From assembly GCF_947072685.1 (NCBI RefSeq), contig NZ_CAMTIK010000001.1:1-64000 (forward strand): a DNA stretch of 64,000 nucleotides, written 5' to 3'. The notes below the pieces were generated by a model, which did not search any database, had not been told where the DNA came from, and saw only the letters and a list, made by a program, of their open reading frames with translations. Both the position numbers and the translations under genes were made by a program. Of the stretch, positions 35,023 to 44,727 are shown one piece after another (position 1 is the first letter of the stretch; every line of letters starts with the position of its first letter). The DNA comes from an uncultured Cetobacterium sp. Lineage in GTDB: Bacteria > Fusobacteriota > Fusobacteriia > Fusobacteriales > Fusobacteriaceae.

Positions 35023-35823
35023 ATGGACAATATCTATATAAAATTAAGAAAAGAGATTTTAACTACAATCTACAATGCTAAATCTGGTCATCCTGGCGGT
35101 TCTCTCTCTGGAGTCGAACTTCTCTACACTCTATATGACAAATTTATCAAATTTGATCCTAAAAATCCAAACTCTGAAAACCGTGACCGAGTAATTATTT
35201 CAAAAGGTCATGCCTCACCTTTAGTCTATTCAATTTTATCTGAATTTAATTTTTTTCCTAAAAAAGAGCTACATAATTTTAGAAAATTTGGAGCTCTTCT
35301 TCAAGGTCATGTTTCTAAATCGGTTCCTGGAGTGGAACTTTCTACTGGCTCTCTCGGACAAGGTTTAAGCTATTCTTGTGGGGTAGCAATAGGAGGAATT
35401 TTAAAAAAATCCGACTTTAAAGTTTTCTGTTATATGGGAGATGGAGAGCTTCAAGAGGGGAGTGTTTGGGAATCTATTATGACTGCTGGAGATAGAAATC
35501 TCCACAATCTATGTGCAATAATAGACTCTAATAAAGTTCAAGAGAACGGCTTTGTCAAAGATATAAAAAATATTGAACCTTTGAAAGACAAATTTCAAGC
35601 ATTCGGTTGGAAGGTTTTAGAAATTGATGGACATAATGTCAAAGATATAAGCTTAGCTTATCAAACCTTTTTAAAAAATAAAGAAAAACCTATCGTTATA
35701 ATAGCAAACACTATCAAGGGAAAAGGTGTCAGTTTTATGGAGCTAAATAGTTCTTGGCATGGGAAAGCTCCCAATGAAGAGGAATATAATAGGGCAATTG
35801 CAGAGTTGGAGGTGGGAGTATGA
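35023..35823 (+). CDS. Transketolase, N-terminal (TPP) subunit
   Basis: 'SGHPGGSLSGVELLY', 'SKGHASP', 'YMGDGELQEGSVWES'; start at 35023 after AAGGAGG. Confidence 0.94.
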   Translation: MDNIYIKLRKEILTTIYNAKSGHPGGSLSGVELLYTLYDKFIKFDPKNPNSENRDRVIISKGHASPLVYSILSEFNFFPKKELHNFRKFGALLQGHVSKSVPGVELSTGSLGQGLSYSCGVAIGGILKKSDFKVFCYMGDGELQEGSVWESIMTAGDRNLHNLCAIIDSNKVQENGFVKDIKNIEPLKDKFQAFGWKVLEIDGHNVKDISLAYQTFLKNKEKPIVIIANTIKGKGVSFMELNSSWHGKAPNEEEYNRAIAELEVGV

Positions 35824-36767
35824 AAAAGTCTACCCGAGAAGCTTTTGGTGAAACTCTTTTGGAATTAGGCAGATTAAACGATAAAGTTGTTGCACTTTCT
35901 GCTGATTTACAAGATTCAACCAAAGCTATATATTTTCAACGAGAGTTTCCCGAAAGATTTTTTAATATAGGGATTGCAGAGCAGGATTTAATTGGTATTT
36001 CCGCTGGTCTTTCAAGTGAAGGTTTTATTCCGTTTGCCTCATCTTTTGCATCTTTTATAGCCACAAGACCCTATGATCAAATAAGAATGCTTCTCTGTTA
36101 CAATGATTTAAATGTTAAAATTGTTGCAACCCACTCCGGTTTAACCGTAGGTGAGGATGGCGGATCTGCACAGTGCTTAGAGGATATAGCGCTCATGATG
36201 GTTCTTCCCAATATGAAGGTTTTTCAACCCTGCGATGCCAACGAAACCAAAGCTCTTTTGGAAACACTTATAGAAGATGTCGGTCCAAGTTATATCCGGC
36301 TCTCTCGTGCTGATTACCCCATAATTTATGATGAAAACAAAACTTTCACTATCGGAAAAGGAGACGTTCTAGCTGAAGGTAAAGATATCGCTATAATAGC
36401 AACTGGACTTATGGTTTCAAAAGCTCTTGAAGTCAGAGAGATTTTAAAAAAAGAGGGGTTCTCTCTTCAAATAGTCAATATGTCTTCAATTAAGCCTATC
36501 GATAGAGAACTCATTGTCAAATGTGCTAAAAAAACTAAAGGAGTTATAACAATAGAAGAACATCAAACTATCGGTGGATTGGGTTCTGCCGTTTTAGAAG
36601 TTTTATCTTCTGAGTCAATCCCTGTTAAAGTTATCGGTGTAAATGACTCTTTTGGACAATCTGGAAAAGCTGAGGAGCTACTATCTCACTACGGACTGGA
36701 TACATCTTCTCTCACATATACAATCCGCAAATTTATAAATAAAGTGAAATACGGGAGCGAGGGATAA
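35820..36767 (+). CDS. Transketolase, C-terminal subunit
   Basis: 'FGETLLELGRLNDKVVALSADLQDST', 'GIAEQDLIGISAGL', 'HSGLTVGEDGGSAQ'; overlaps the N-terminal subunit by 4 nt. Confidence 0.94.
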   Translation: MKKSTREAFGETLLELGRLNDKVVALSADLQDSTKAIYFQREFPERFFNIGIAEQDLIGISAGLSSEGFIPFASSFASFIATRPYDQIRMLLCYNDLNVKIVATHSGLTVGEDGGSAQCLEDIALMMVLPNMKVFQPCDANETKALLETLIEDVGPSYIRLSRADYPIIYDENKTFTIGKGDVLAEGKDIAIIATGLMVSKALEVREILKKEGFSLQIVNMSSIKPIDRELIVKCAKKTKGVITIEEHQTIGGLGSAVLEVLSSESIPVKVIGVNDSFGQSGKAEELLSHYGLDTSSLTYTIRKFINKVKYGSEG

Positions 36768-36791
36768 TCCCTCATCTCCCGTATTTTTTTA
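36749..36791. terminator. Bidirectional terminator overlapping both convergent stop codons
   Basis: ATACGGGAG-CGAGGGATAATCCCTCAT-CTCCCGTATTTTTTT. Confidence 0.9.
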
Positions 36792-38097
36792 CATATGTTT
36801 CCATTTCAAATTTTCTCTCTAGCCCATTTGAGTTCATATATCTAACTTTTCCAAAAATAGCTCTTTCTTTCCAAGCTCTATCATGCTTTCCAAAACACCA
36901 AGCCACACCTGTATAAGAACTTGGATCTCTTCCATCATAAAAATATTTATTGTTTAAATCAATCGCTATTTCATATGCCCTTTGTGGTGTTTCACTCCAC
37001 TCCAATATCTTTTTGCACCAATACATCCTCATATAGCCATCCATGTATCCTGTTTCAACCATCTGACTCTGGCAACTATTCCAATATTTATCGTGTGTAT
37101 CACAAGCCTCAAGTTTTTCTTGAGAATAGATATAATCTCGTTTATCTAGCAAATGTTTTTTTAACGTTTCATAGGCCCACCCATATGTTATTCCATCCCA
37201 TTTATCATAATTTTTATTATAATAAACAAAATTTATAGCTAGTTCTCTTCGAATAAGTAATTCCTCTAAAAAACTCTCTTGGCATTCTGTAAATTTAGAA
37301 CTTTCAATCACTTTCATACATATTTGAAGTGGAGATATATTTCCAAAATGAAGATATGGAGATAGCTTTGAATATTTTTCATTGTCTGGTCCTTTTTCTA
37401 AATAAAACTTTAGCTTCAACTCCAAAAAATTTTCAAGTCTTTTCAATGCCTCGTCCTCTCCCCCTATAAATCCTCCATCTAAAACTTCAAAATTTTTAGG
37501 CAGATATCTATCCGATCTATTCATTTCATTCAGCTTGTCTTTCAAAGGATATTCCACACTGTATTTTTCCTCCTCTATCCTAACAATATATTTATCTTTA
37601 ATCCTATTGTACTTATCTCTAAAAGTTTTAGCACTGTACTCCTCTTTCATTGAAACCACTTCAACCGGAACCAAAACATTGCTTTCCACTTCATAAACAT
37701 CGCACTCTATCTCATTTAAAATTATTTTTTTATTTTCAATTTGAAACTTCAAATAGCTTTTGTCCCACACCACAACCGAAGCTTCTTTTGATATTTTCAA
37801 TATATTCTCTTTAAAATTACCTTCTAGTAGTATAAATCTTATTTTTTTTCTCTCTAAATTATACTCTACATTTTTTAATCCTTGTAACATAAATTCAAAA
37901 TGCCTCTTCTGTGCCTGTGGGTAGTTACTCATAAGATTAAATACCACATAAAGAGGTTGCTGTTTCTGGTTTGAAATTCTAATAGCTTCTTCCAGTGCAA
38001 AATTATACCTTGTACGCTGAGACTCCTGCATCCAATATAAGATATATTTTCCATTTCCTATTTCATTGCTTTTTATTTTTTTAATTCTTTCCTCCAT
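36772..38097 (-). CDS. Deoxyribodipyrimidine photolyase, class II-like
   Basis: 'KYILYWMQESQRTRYNFALEEAIR', 'SPYLHFGNISPLQIC', 'YMRMYWCKKILEWS'; start at 38097. Confidence 0.9.
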   Translation of the reverse strand: MEERIKKIKSNEIGNGKYILYWMQESQRTRYNFALEEAIRISNQKQQPLYVVFNLMSNYPQAQKRHFEFMLQGLKNVEYNLERKKIRFILLEGNFKENILKISKEASVVVWDKSYLKFQIENKKIILNEIECDVYEVESNVLVPVEVVSMKEEYSAKTFRDKYNRIKDKYIVRIEEEKYSVEYPLKDKLNEMNRSDRYLPKNFEVLDGGFIGGEDEALKRLENFLELKLKFYLEKGPDNEKYSKLSPYLHFGNISPLQICMKVIESSKFTECQESFLEELLIRRELAINFVYYNKNYDKWDGITYGWAYETLKKHLLDKRDYIYSQEKLEACDTHDKYWNSCQSQMVETGYMDGYMRMYWCKKILEWSETPQRAYEIAIDLNNKYFYDGRDPSSYTGVAWCFGKHDRAWKERAIFGKVRYMNSNGLERKFEMETYVKKYGR

Positions 38098-38115
38098 AAA
38101 AGCACCTTCCACGCT

Positions 38116-38514
38116 CTAATTTATAGTTTCTCTCAATCTATTCAAAAAAACTTCGGAAAATCTTCCTATTTTTTTTAAATTATAGTTGTATGCAAGTATC
38201 AATGTACTCCCCTCTAAAATCTTAAATCCCTTTTGATTCAAAACTTCATATTTAAAATTTAAACTTATTTTTTTCATCTCAATATCAACTATACTAATTT
38301 TTAAAGTATCTCCTATGAAACCTTCCCCTTTATAGTAGACATGGGCATCTGTTTGAATAACTCCAACACCCTCTCCTGTATCAATCTCCGAAACATCTAA
38401 GCTTTTAAACAAATCTATTCTAGCCTGTTGAAACAATAAAAGAGCCCTCTCATTCCCCATATGTCCACCATAATTTATATCTGATACTGTCACCTTATAA
38501 TCTATAGAATACAT
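38116..38514 (-). CDS. Acyl-CoA thioesterase (hotdog fold, YbgC-like)
   Basis: 'YKVTVSDINYGGHMGNERALLLFQQARIDLF'. Confidence 0.8.
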   Translation of the reverse strand: MYSIDYKVTVSDINYGGHMGNERALLLFQQARIDLFKSLDVSEIDTGEGVGVIQTDAHVYYKGEGFIGDTLKISIVDIEMKKISLNFKYEVLNQKGFKILEGSTLILAYNYNLKKIGRFSEVFLNRLRETIN

Positions 38515-38650
38515 CTTTTATCATCTCCTCATATCCATTATATTCTGTATTATAGCATGGGATATATAATTTCAAAATTAATAATCATTCCATGTTTAAT
38601 TTATTTTTTTTCGTGTTATAATTAAGATTATTTCTTATGAGGTGTTATAG

Positions 38651-40303
38651 ATGTTCGAATTAGCAAGTAAGCTTTTCAATACTTTAGGTTATATTATTGC
38701 GATAGCATTTTTTTTCACACGATTTAAAAGTGCTAAAAATATTTTTAGTAGAGAAAAACAAACAAAAAAAGATATTTTTTTATTATCTCTATTTTTTTCT
38801 GGATTGGCTATTTTAGGTACATATATTGGAATTGACTATAAGGGAGCTATCGCAAATACCAGAAATATAGGTGTTGTTGTTGGCGGTATGTTAGCCGGAC
38901 CAGAAGTTGCTATTATTTCCGGAATCATAGCTGGTGTCCATAGAGTTGCATTCACAAGTGTCAGTGCGTTTACGGCTATCCCTTGTGCCATTGCAACTAT
39001 TTGTGGGGGAGTTATAACCAGCAAACTTTTTAAAAAAGCTACCAAAAGCAACCGCTCACTTTTGGGTTTTATGGGAGGAGTTTTAGTAGAAAATTTAAGT
39101 ATGTTTTTAATTCTAGTACTCGCAACTGACCGAGCTTTAGCTGTTGATATTGTCAAAAACCTATATCTTCCTATGATTTTTATCAATGGTTTGGGAGTGG
39201 CTGTAATCATAATTATAACCGATGAAATTTTGGAGGAGAAGGAGAAGGAGGCTGGAAATCAAGCTAAGTTAGCTCTGGAAATAGCCAACAAAACTCTCCC
39301 TTTTTTTAGGAAAGGGGAATCTTTAAATGATGTTTGTAAAATAGTTTTAGATGCTCTTCTTGCTCAAGTTGTTGTGATCACCGATATGGAAAATCTCATT
39401 GCCAGTGCGTCGATTTCAAAAGAGTTTGATATATCTCACGGAAAAATCCAAAGTGAGGCAACTAAAAAAGTTTTAAAACAGGGCGAGGTCTTAATTTTAG
39501 ATAAAGACAGTGAAAAAACTGATTTTAATTACACTCAAAAAGGAATAAAATCATGTATTATAGCCCCACTTTTTCAAGATGAACATGTCTCTGGGACTTT
39601 AAAAATATACTTCAACAACGAAGAACATATAACCGCTCGAAAAAAATACTTGGCCATCGGTCTTTCACAACTAATATCCACTCAACTAGAGATAAGCAAA
39701 ATTGAAAACTTAAAAATAATGGCCAGAGATGCTGAACTAAAAGCTTTACAAAACCAGATAAATCCACACTTTCTTTTCAACGCTTTGCATACCACCGCTT
39801 CTTTTGTTAGGTTTAATCCCACAAAAGCTAGAGAGATTATTATCGATCTCTCCACATATTTGAGATACAATCTTGAAAACACTTCAAAAGTTGTCCCTCT
39901 TGAAAAAGAATTGGAGCAAGTTAAAGCTTATGTGAATATAGAAAAAGCAAGATTTTATAACAAGTTTGATGTTATTTATAGTATTGATAAGGATTTAACT
40001 GGTATCACAATACCCAGTTTAACCATTCAACCTCTTGTGGAAAACAGTATAAAACACGGTATTTTAAAACAACGAGATTCAGGTGTTGTAAAAATAACTA
40101 TTGAAAAAATCGAAGCTGGTTGTAAAGTATCTATTGAGGATGATGGAATCGGAATTGACCTGGATATCATCGAAAATATAGAAAAAAAAATCGAGAACAA
40201 TATCGGTTTAAAAAATGTTCATAACAGGCTAAAGCTAATGTATGGTAAAGGTCTTGAAATTAAAAGATTAGAAAAAGGAACACACATTTCATTTGCAATT
40301 TAA
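38651..40303 (+). CDS. LytS/BtsS-type sensor histidine kinase
   Basis: 5TMR_LYT region 'NTRNIGVVVGGMLAGPEVAIISGIIAGVHR', GAF-like region, 'NQINPHFLFNALHT'. Confidence 0.92.
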   Translation: MFELASKLFNTLGYIIAIAFFFTRFKSAKNIFSREKQTKKDIFLLSLFFSGLAILGTYIGIDYKGAIANTRNIGVVVGGMLAGPEVAIISGIIAGVHRVAFTSVSAFTAIPCAIATICGGVITSKLFKKATKSNRSLLGFMGGVLVENLSMFLILVLATDRALAVDIVKNLYLPMIFINGLGVAVIIIITDEILEEKEKEAGNQAKLALEIANKTLPFFRKGESLNDVCKIVLDALLAQVVVITDMENLIASASISKEFDISHGKIQSEATKKVLKQGEVLILDKDSEKTDFNYTQKGIKSCIIAPLFQDEHVSGTLKIYFNNEEHITARKKYLAIGLSQLISTQLEISKIENLKIMARDAELKALQNQINPHFLFNALHTTASFVRFNPTKAREIIIDLSTYLRYNLENTSKVVPLEKELEQVKAYVNIEKARFYNKFDVIYSIDKDLTGITIPSLTIQPLVENSIKHGILKQRDSGVVKITIEKIEAGCKVSIEDDGIGIDLDIIENIEKKIENNIGLKNVHNRLKLMYGKGLEIKRLEKGTHISFAI

Positions 40304-40314
40304 AAGGAGAATTT

Positions 40315-41049
40315 ATGATTAAATGTTTAATTGTTGAGGATGAATTTCCTGCTAGAGAAGAGTTAAAATATTTTATTAATAACAATAAAAAATTTCAAAT
40401 TGAAAAAGAGTTTGAAAATCCAATCGACGCTTTAAAATATATCGATAGCCATAAAATTGATGTTATATTTTTAGATATCAATATGCCCGAACTAGACGGG
40501 ATGAGTTTAGGAAAGATCATTCACAGATTAGATAAAGAGATCAAGTTAGTTTTTATAACTGCATACAGGGATTTCGCAGCGGATGCCTTTGAAATAAAAG
40601 CTTTTGATTATATTTTAAAGCCCTATTCTGAAAATAGAATAATTCAAGTTTTGGATAACTTAGTTGCCGATTTTTCTAAAACTACTCCTGAAGTTTTAAT
40701 CAAAGATAATCTTTTGACAAAAAAAATAACCGTCAATCTAGATTCTAAAATGGTTGTCATATCGATCTCAGATATTTTATATGTTGAAGCCGATGAAAAA
40801 GAGACTCGAGTTTTCACTTCAAAATCTACATACTCTTCAAAACTAAAAATTTCTCAATTTGAAACACTTTTAATTGAAAATAGTTTTTTTAGATGTCATC
40901 GTTCATATATTGTCAATATTGATCAAGTCGTTGAAGTTGAACCCTGGTTTAATGGAACATATATTATAAAAGTTCTGAAAAAAGATTTTAAAATTCCTGT
41001 CAGCAGAAACAAAGTCAAAGAACTTAAAGAAATTTTGGTGATAAAATAG
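40315..41049 (+). CDS. LytTR-family response regulator
   Basis: Receiver 'CLIVEDEFPAREEL...DVIFLDINMPELDG', C-terminal LytTR 'FFRCHRSYIVNIDQV'. Confidence 0.94.
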   Translation: MIKCLIVEDEFPAREELKYFINNNKKFQIEKEFENPIDALKYIDSHKIDVIFLDINMPELDGMSLGKIIHRLDKEIKLVFITAYRDFAADAFEIKAFDYILKPYSENRIIQVLDNLVADFSKTTPEVLIKDNLLTKKITVNLDSKMVVISISDILYVEADEKETRVFTSKSTYSSKLKISQFETLLIENSFFRCHRSYIVNIDQVVEVEPWFNGTYIIKVLKKDFKIPVSRNKVKELKEILVIK

Positions 41050-41080
41050 AAGAAGCTCCCAATTCATAGGAGCTTCTTCT
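41049..41080. terminator. Bidirectional terminator
   Basis: GAAGAAGCTCCCAATTCATAGGAGCTTCTTC. Confidence 0.88.
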
Positions 41081-41084
41081 GTCT

Positions 41085-42485
41085 TTATACAGTTTCTTTT
41101 ACTTTTACTGTTTTTATTTTTTTCAAGAATAATCCTAAAGCCAAAATTGCCGCTACTATTCCTGCAACATATCCTATCGTTTCTGAAAGTCTAAATCCTT
41201 CCGGTGCTATCAAAATATATGTTGTCACTACAGCAGTCATGAAAACACCTGGAATTGTTGCTATCCAGTGATTTTTACCCTCATTTGCTAAATATACTGC
41301 TCCTGCCCATAACGCTATTGTTGCCAGTGTTTGATTTGACCACGCAAAGTATCTCCAGATTATTGCAAAATCTATAAAGCAAAGTCCTACTCCCACTGCA
41401 AACAACGGAAGAGCTATTATAAATCTATTTTTTATTGGTCCTTGTTTGTAGCTTATTGCATCAGCTATTGCCAATCTTGCACTTCTAAACGCAGTATCTC
41501 CAGATGTTATAGGACACGCCACAACACCTAAAAGAGCCAATGCTCCTCCAACTTTTCCAAGAATACTATTTGATATTGTATTAACTACAACTCCAGCCGG
41601 TCCAGCATTCATTAATCCCTCTGTTCCACCAAAGAATGTCATAGCTGCCGCTGCCCAAACAAGTGCAATAACTCCTTCTGCAATCATTGAACCATAAAAT
41701 ATTCTTCTTCCTTCTCTCTCATTTTTCATACATCTGGCCATCAGTGGTGACTGAGTTGCATGGAATCCTGAAATAGCTCCACAGGCTATTGTTATAAATA
41801 GATATGGATAGATTGAGGTCCCTTGTGGATGAAGATTTATCATTGAAATCTCCGGGATATCATAACCTTGTATAATCAGCCCTCCACCTATTCCAATTCC
41901 CATTATTATTAAAGACGCCCCAAATATAGGATAAATTTTTCCAATCAGTTTATCTACAGGTAAAACTGTCGCCAACATATAATATGCTATAATTATTCCA
42001 ACCCATATCAATGTATTTATATTTGTCATACTAGCTAAAATTCCTGCTGGCCCATTTACAAATACAACTCCTACAAGAACTAAAAGTACAACTGAAAATA
42101 CTCTCATAATCTGTTTAGCTGTATCTCCTAAATAGTGCCCTACTATCTCAGCTATTGTAGCTCCATCGTGTCTAACCGATAACATCCCAGAAAGATAATC
42201 ATGAGTTGCTCCCGCAAATATACAACCAAAAACTATCCATAAAAATGCTGCTGGTCCCCAAAGAGCCCCAGCTACAGCTCCAAATATAGGCCCCAATCCA
42301 GCAATATTTAAAAACTGAATTAAAAATGCCTTTTTCCAATCCAACTCAACATAGTCTACACCATCCGCTAACCTCACAGCTGGTGTCTCTCTTTTCTCAT
42401 TAATTCCAAAAACTTTCTCAACATATTTTCCATAGATAAAATAACCTAAAACTAAAGCTATTAAAGATCCTATAAAACTTATCAT
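41085..42485 (-). CDS. CstA-family carbon starvation protein / pyruvate transporter
   Basis: 'PAVRLADGVDYVELDWKKAFLIQFLNIAGLGPIFGAVAGALWGPAAFLWIVFGCIFAGATHDYLSGMLSVRHDGATIAE'. Confidence 0.95.
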   Translation of the reverse strand: MISFIGSLIALVLGYFIYGKYVEKVFGINEKRETPAVRLADGVDYVELDWKKAFLIQFLNIAGLGPIFGAVAGALWGPAAFLWIVFGCIFAGATHDYLSGMLSVRHDGATIAEIVGHYLGDTAKQIMRVFSVVLLVLVGVVFVNGPAGILASMTNINTLIWVGIIIAYYMLATVLPVDKLIGKIYPIFGASLIIMGIGIGGGLIIQGYDIPEISMINLHPQGTSIYPYLFITIACGAISGFHATQSPLMARCMKNEREGRRIFYGSMIAEGVIALVWAAAAMTFFGGTEGLMNAGPAGVVVNTISNSILGKVGGALALLGVVACPITSGDTAFRSARLAIADAISYKQGPIKNRFIIALPLFAVGVGLCFIDFAIIWRYFAWSNQTLATIALWAGAVYLANEGKNHWIATIPGVFMTAVVTTYILIAPEGFRLSETIGYVAGIVAAILALGLFLKKIKTVKVKETV

Positions 42486-42520
42486 TTTCCCCTCCCTAAC
42501 CTTTTATTTTTTCATAATAT

Positions 42521-42607
42521 ATTATACAATTTTTTCTATGAAAAAATAACTTTTTTAGAATAAAACGATTGTTTTTTAACTTAAAACACCTTTTTTTAAA
42601 CTTAAAC
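42521..42607 (-). promoter_or_regulatory. cstA promoter with two direct repeats 21 bp apart
   Basis: -10 TATAAT (42521-42526, minus); AACTTAAAAC at 42578 and AACTTAAAC at 42599 (plus strand). Confidence 0.5.
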
Positions 42608-42609
42608 TG

Positions 42610-43347
42610 TTAATAATCTCGTTTTATTATTTTCAATGTTGAACTTGTTAGTGCAACTATTGCTAAAAGAGGTGCTATAACTATTCCCACCAACGGTATA
42701 AAATATATAAATGTAAAAATTCCACCCCCGAAAGTAAAGGCTAATCTGTTTTCTTTCATAAACTCTATGCTCTCTTTCTCACTGTAGTTATGTCTTTCAA
42801 GCGTATAGTCAACAAAGTTATATGATATAAAATAACTTTGTATTATGAATATCAAAATCGGAACAACAAAATTTACAATTGGAATAAAACTTAAAAGAAT
42901 TACAACTACGGTTGCTATTATCTCTTTAAAAAAAGATTTCCCCGCTATTTTAATTCCTCTCAAAACAAATCCTAAGTTCTCTTTAAATGTGAAGCTATAT
43001 TTGGTCCCGTATAACTCGGTCTCCACTTTTTCTGAAATGTAACTAAAAAATGGTGCCAACAATGTAAGAAGTATCGCTTTAAAGAAAAAGTAGTATATCC
43101 CAATCATGATACTTCTGACTATAAAAACTATTATCCATCTAATGATAAAGATGTGCTCCTGTATTTTAAAAATTCCACTTAATTTTTCGAATATCCATCC
43201 TCCAAAAAATCCAGAAATCCAATAAAAAAAACTCAGAATAATAACTCCAATAGCTCCACCTAAAAAATATCCCCATGTCAACTTCATCTCTTTTATTAAT
43301 TTTGACGCTTTGTAGTACTCATCTATTACCAGTTTTAATCTTTTCAT
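42610..43347 (-). CDS. EI24/CysZ-like membrane protein
   Basis: Four to six TMs; 'APFFSYISEKVETELYGTKY', 'YNFVDYTLERHNYSEKESIEFMKENR'. Confidence 0.75.
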   Translation of the reverse strand: MKRLKLVIDEYYKASKLIKEMKLTWGYFLGGAIGVIILSFFYWISGFFGGWIFEKLSGIFKIQEHIFIIRWIIVFIVRSIMIGIYYFFFKAILLTLLAPFFSYISEKVETELYGTKYSFTFKENLGFVLRGIKIAGKSFFKEIIATVVVILLSFIPIVNFVVPILIFIIQSYFISYNFVDYTLERHNYSEKESIEFMKENRLAFTFGGGIFTFIYFIPLVGIVIAPLLAIVALTSSTLKIIKRDY

Positions 43348-43481
43348 ATTCTCTCCTTCTTCAGTCTGTTTTCCACTCTATCATATATGACAATATTATT
43401 CAAGTTCTTCAAAGTTATTTCCTTTTTTTTAAGATTTTATGTTATAATAAAAATCTAAGCAAATTATTTTAGGAGGAAAAA

Positions 43482-43946
43482 ATGAAAGAGTTATTAAAAG
43501 AGATCTCTACTAAATATATTGAAATTTTAAAAAATCAAAGTCCCGAAGATAAGGAAAGTAATATTATCTATGGAAAAATTTTAGATGTACTAAAAGATAA
43601 GCCGGATTTAAATTTATTTGCTCTTTTAGATGAGCTAAATAAAGGAAAAACTTTTTATGAGAAAAACAAAGTTAGAAATAGACGGGACAGAATCTCGAAT
43701 CTCGAGATTTTAATTAAAAATGCGAATACTATGGTTGACAATATTTTGAATGAAGATGAAGAGAGTTTTCACTTTATTGAAAAAAGCTTAAACAGAAGCG
43801 ATATCTACAGAGATAGAATGGTTATGAATATCCTACTCGATGAGTTTTACTCTCCCGAGTTTCACGAAGTTTATTTCACTATAAAAAATGACCAATGTAA
43901 AAAATTCATTTTAGAACTTATTGAAAGACTAAAACAACAACAATAA
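43482..43946 (+). CDS. Conserved-looking hypothetical protein
   Basis: 154 aa, charged, AGGAGG RBS; no family recognised. Confidence 0.7.
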   Translation: MKELLKEISTKYIEILKNQSPEDKESNIIYGKILDVLKDKPDLNLFALLDELNKGKTFYEKNKVRNRRDRISNLEILIKNANTMVDNILNEDEESFHFIEKSLNRSDIYRDRMVMNILLDEFYSPEFHEVYFTIKNDQCKKFILELIERLKQQQ

Positions 43947-43974
43947 AAAAAGGCATAACGCCTTTTTTTTATTG
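43942..43974. terminator. Bidirectional terminator overlapping both stop codons
   Basis: AATAAAAAAAGGCATAACGCCTTTTTTTTATT. Confidence 0.88.
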
Positions 43975-44595
43975 TTGGAATATATTTATTTCTACTCTTC
44001 TATTTAATGCTTTCCCTTCAGATGTTGCATTTGAAGCCACTGGATTTCTATCTCCATAACCTATACTTGATATTCTACTTGGAGAAACTCCTTGAGCTGA
44101 TAGGTAATTTGCTACACTTTGAGCTCTTTGTAGAGATAAGTTTAAATTAGAATTTGGATTTCCTGTATTATCTGTATATCCAGAAACTTGAATTTTTGTC
44201 TCAGGGTACTTATTCATAATGTTAGCTATTGAGTTTAAAGGTGCATAGAACCCACCGTTAAGAACAGCACTTCCACTTTTGAAAGATGACTCCCCTGGTA
44301 ATCTTAAGTTTATATTATCTTTATTGTTTGTAACTGTTATGTTTGTGCTTTGTAAAGCTTTTAAAAACTCTTTATACTGAGCATCTTTATACGCTCCCCA
44401 TCCTAGTCCTGCTAAGGCTCCAATTCCAGCACCTATAAGAGTTCCCTTCGTATCTTTTCCAACTATTTGACCTATTAAAGCACCTGCTGCTGCTCCACCT
44501 GCTGTTCCTGATACTTTTTTATTTCCAGCAGCTGTACAAGCCCCTAAAAGTGAAGTTGTCAATAATAACATTGCTATTGTTTTCTTGTTTCTCAT
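43969..44595 (-). CDS. OmpA-family lipoprotein (peptidoglycan-binding)
   Basis: Lipobox 'LLGACTAAG', glycine-zipper 'AGGAAAGALIGQIVGKDTKGTLIGAGIGALAG', OmpA-C 'GYTDNTGNPNSNLNLSLQRAQSVANYL'. Confidence 0.93.
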   Translation of the reverse strand: MRNKKTIAMLLLTTSLLGACTAAGNKKVSGTAGGAAAGALIGQIVGKDTKGTLIGAGIGALAGLGWGAYKDAQYKEFLKALQSTNITVTNNKDNINLRLPGESSFKSGSAVLNGGFYAPLNSIANIMNKYPETKIQVSGYTDNTGNPNSNLNLSLQRAQSVANYLSAQGVSPSRISSIGYGDRNPVASNATSEGKALNRRVEINIFQQ

Positions 44596-44727
44596 TTCGT
44601 TCCTCCTATCACAATAATGTCTATATTATCTTACATCTATTGCAACCTGTCAAGAAACTATATTTTTTTCCTCAATTTATATTTCCTCGCTACGTTTTTA
44701 AAACTTTTAGTTGCCTATATATACAAT

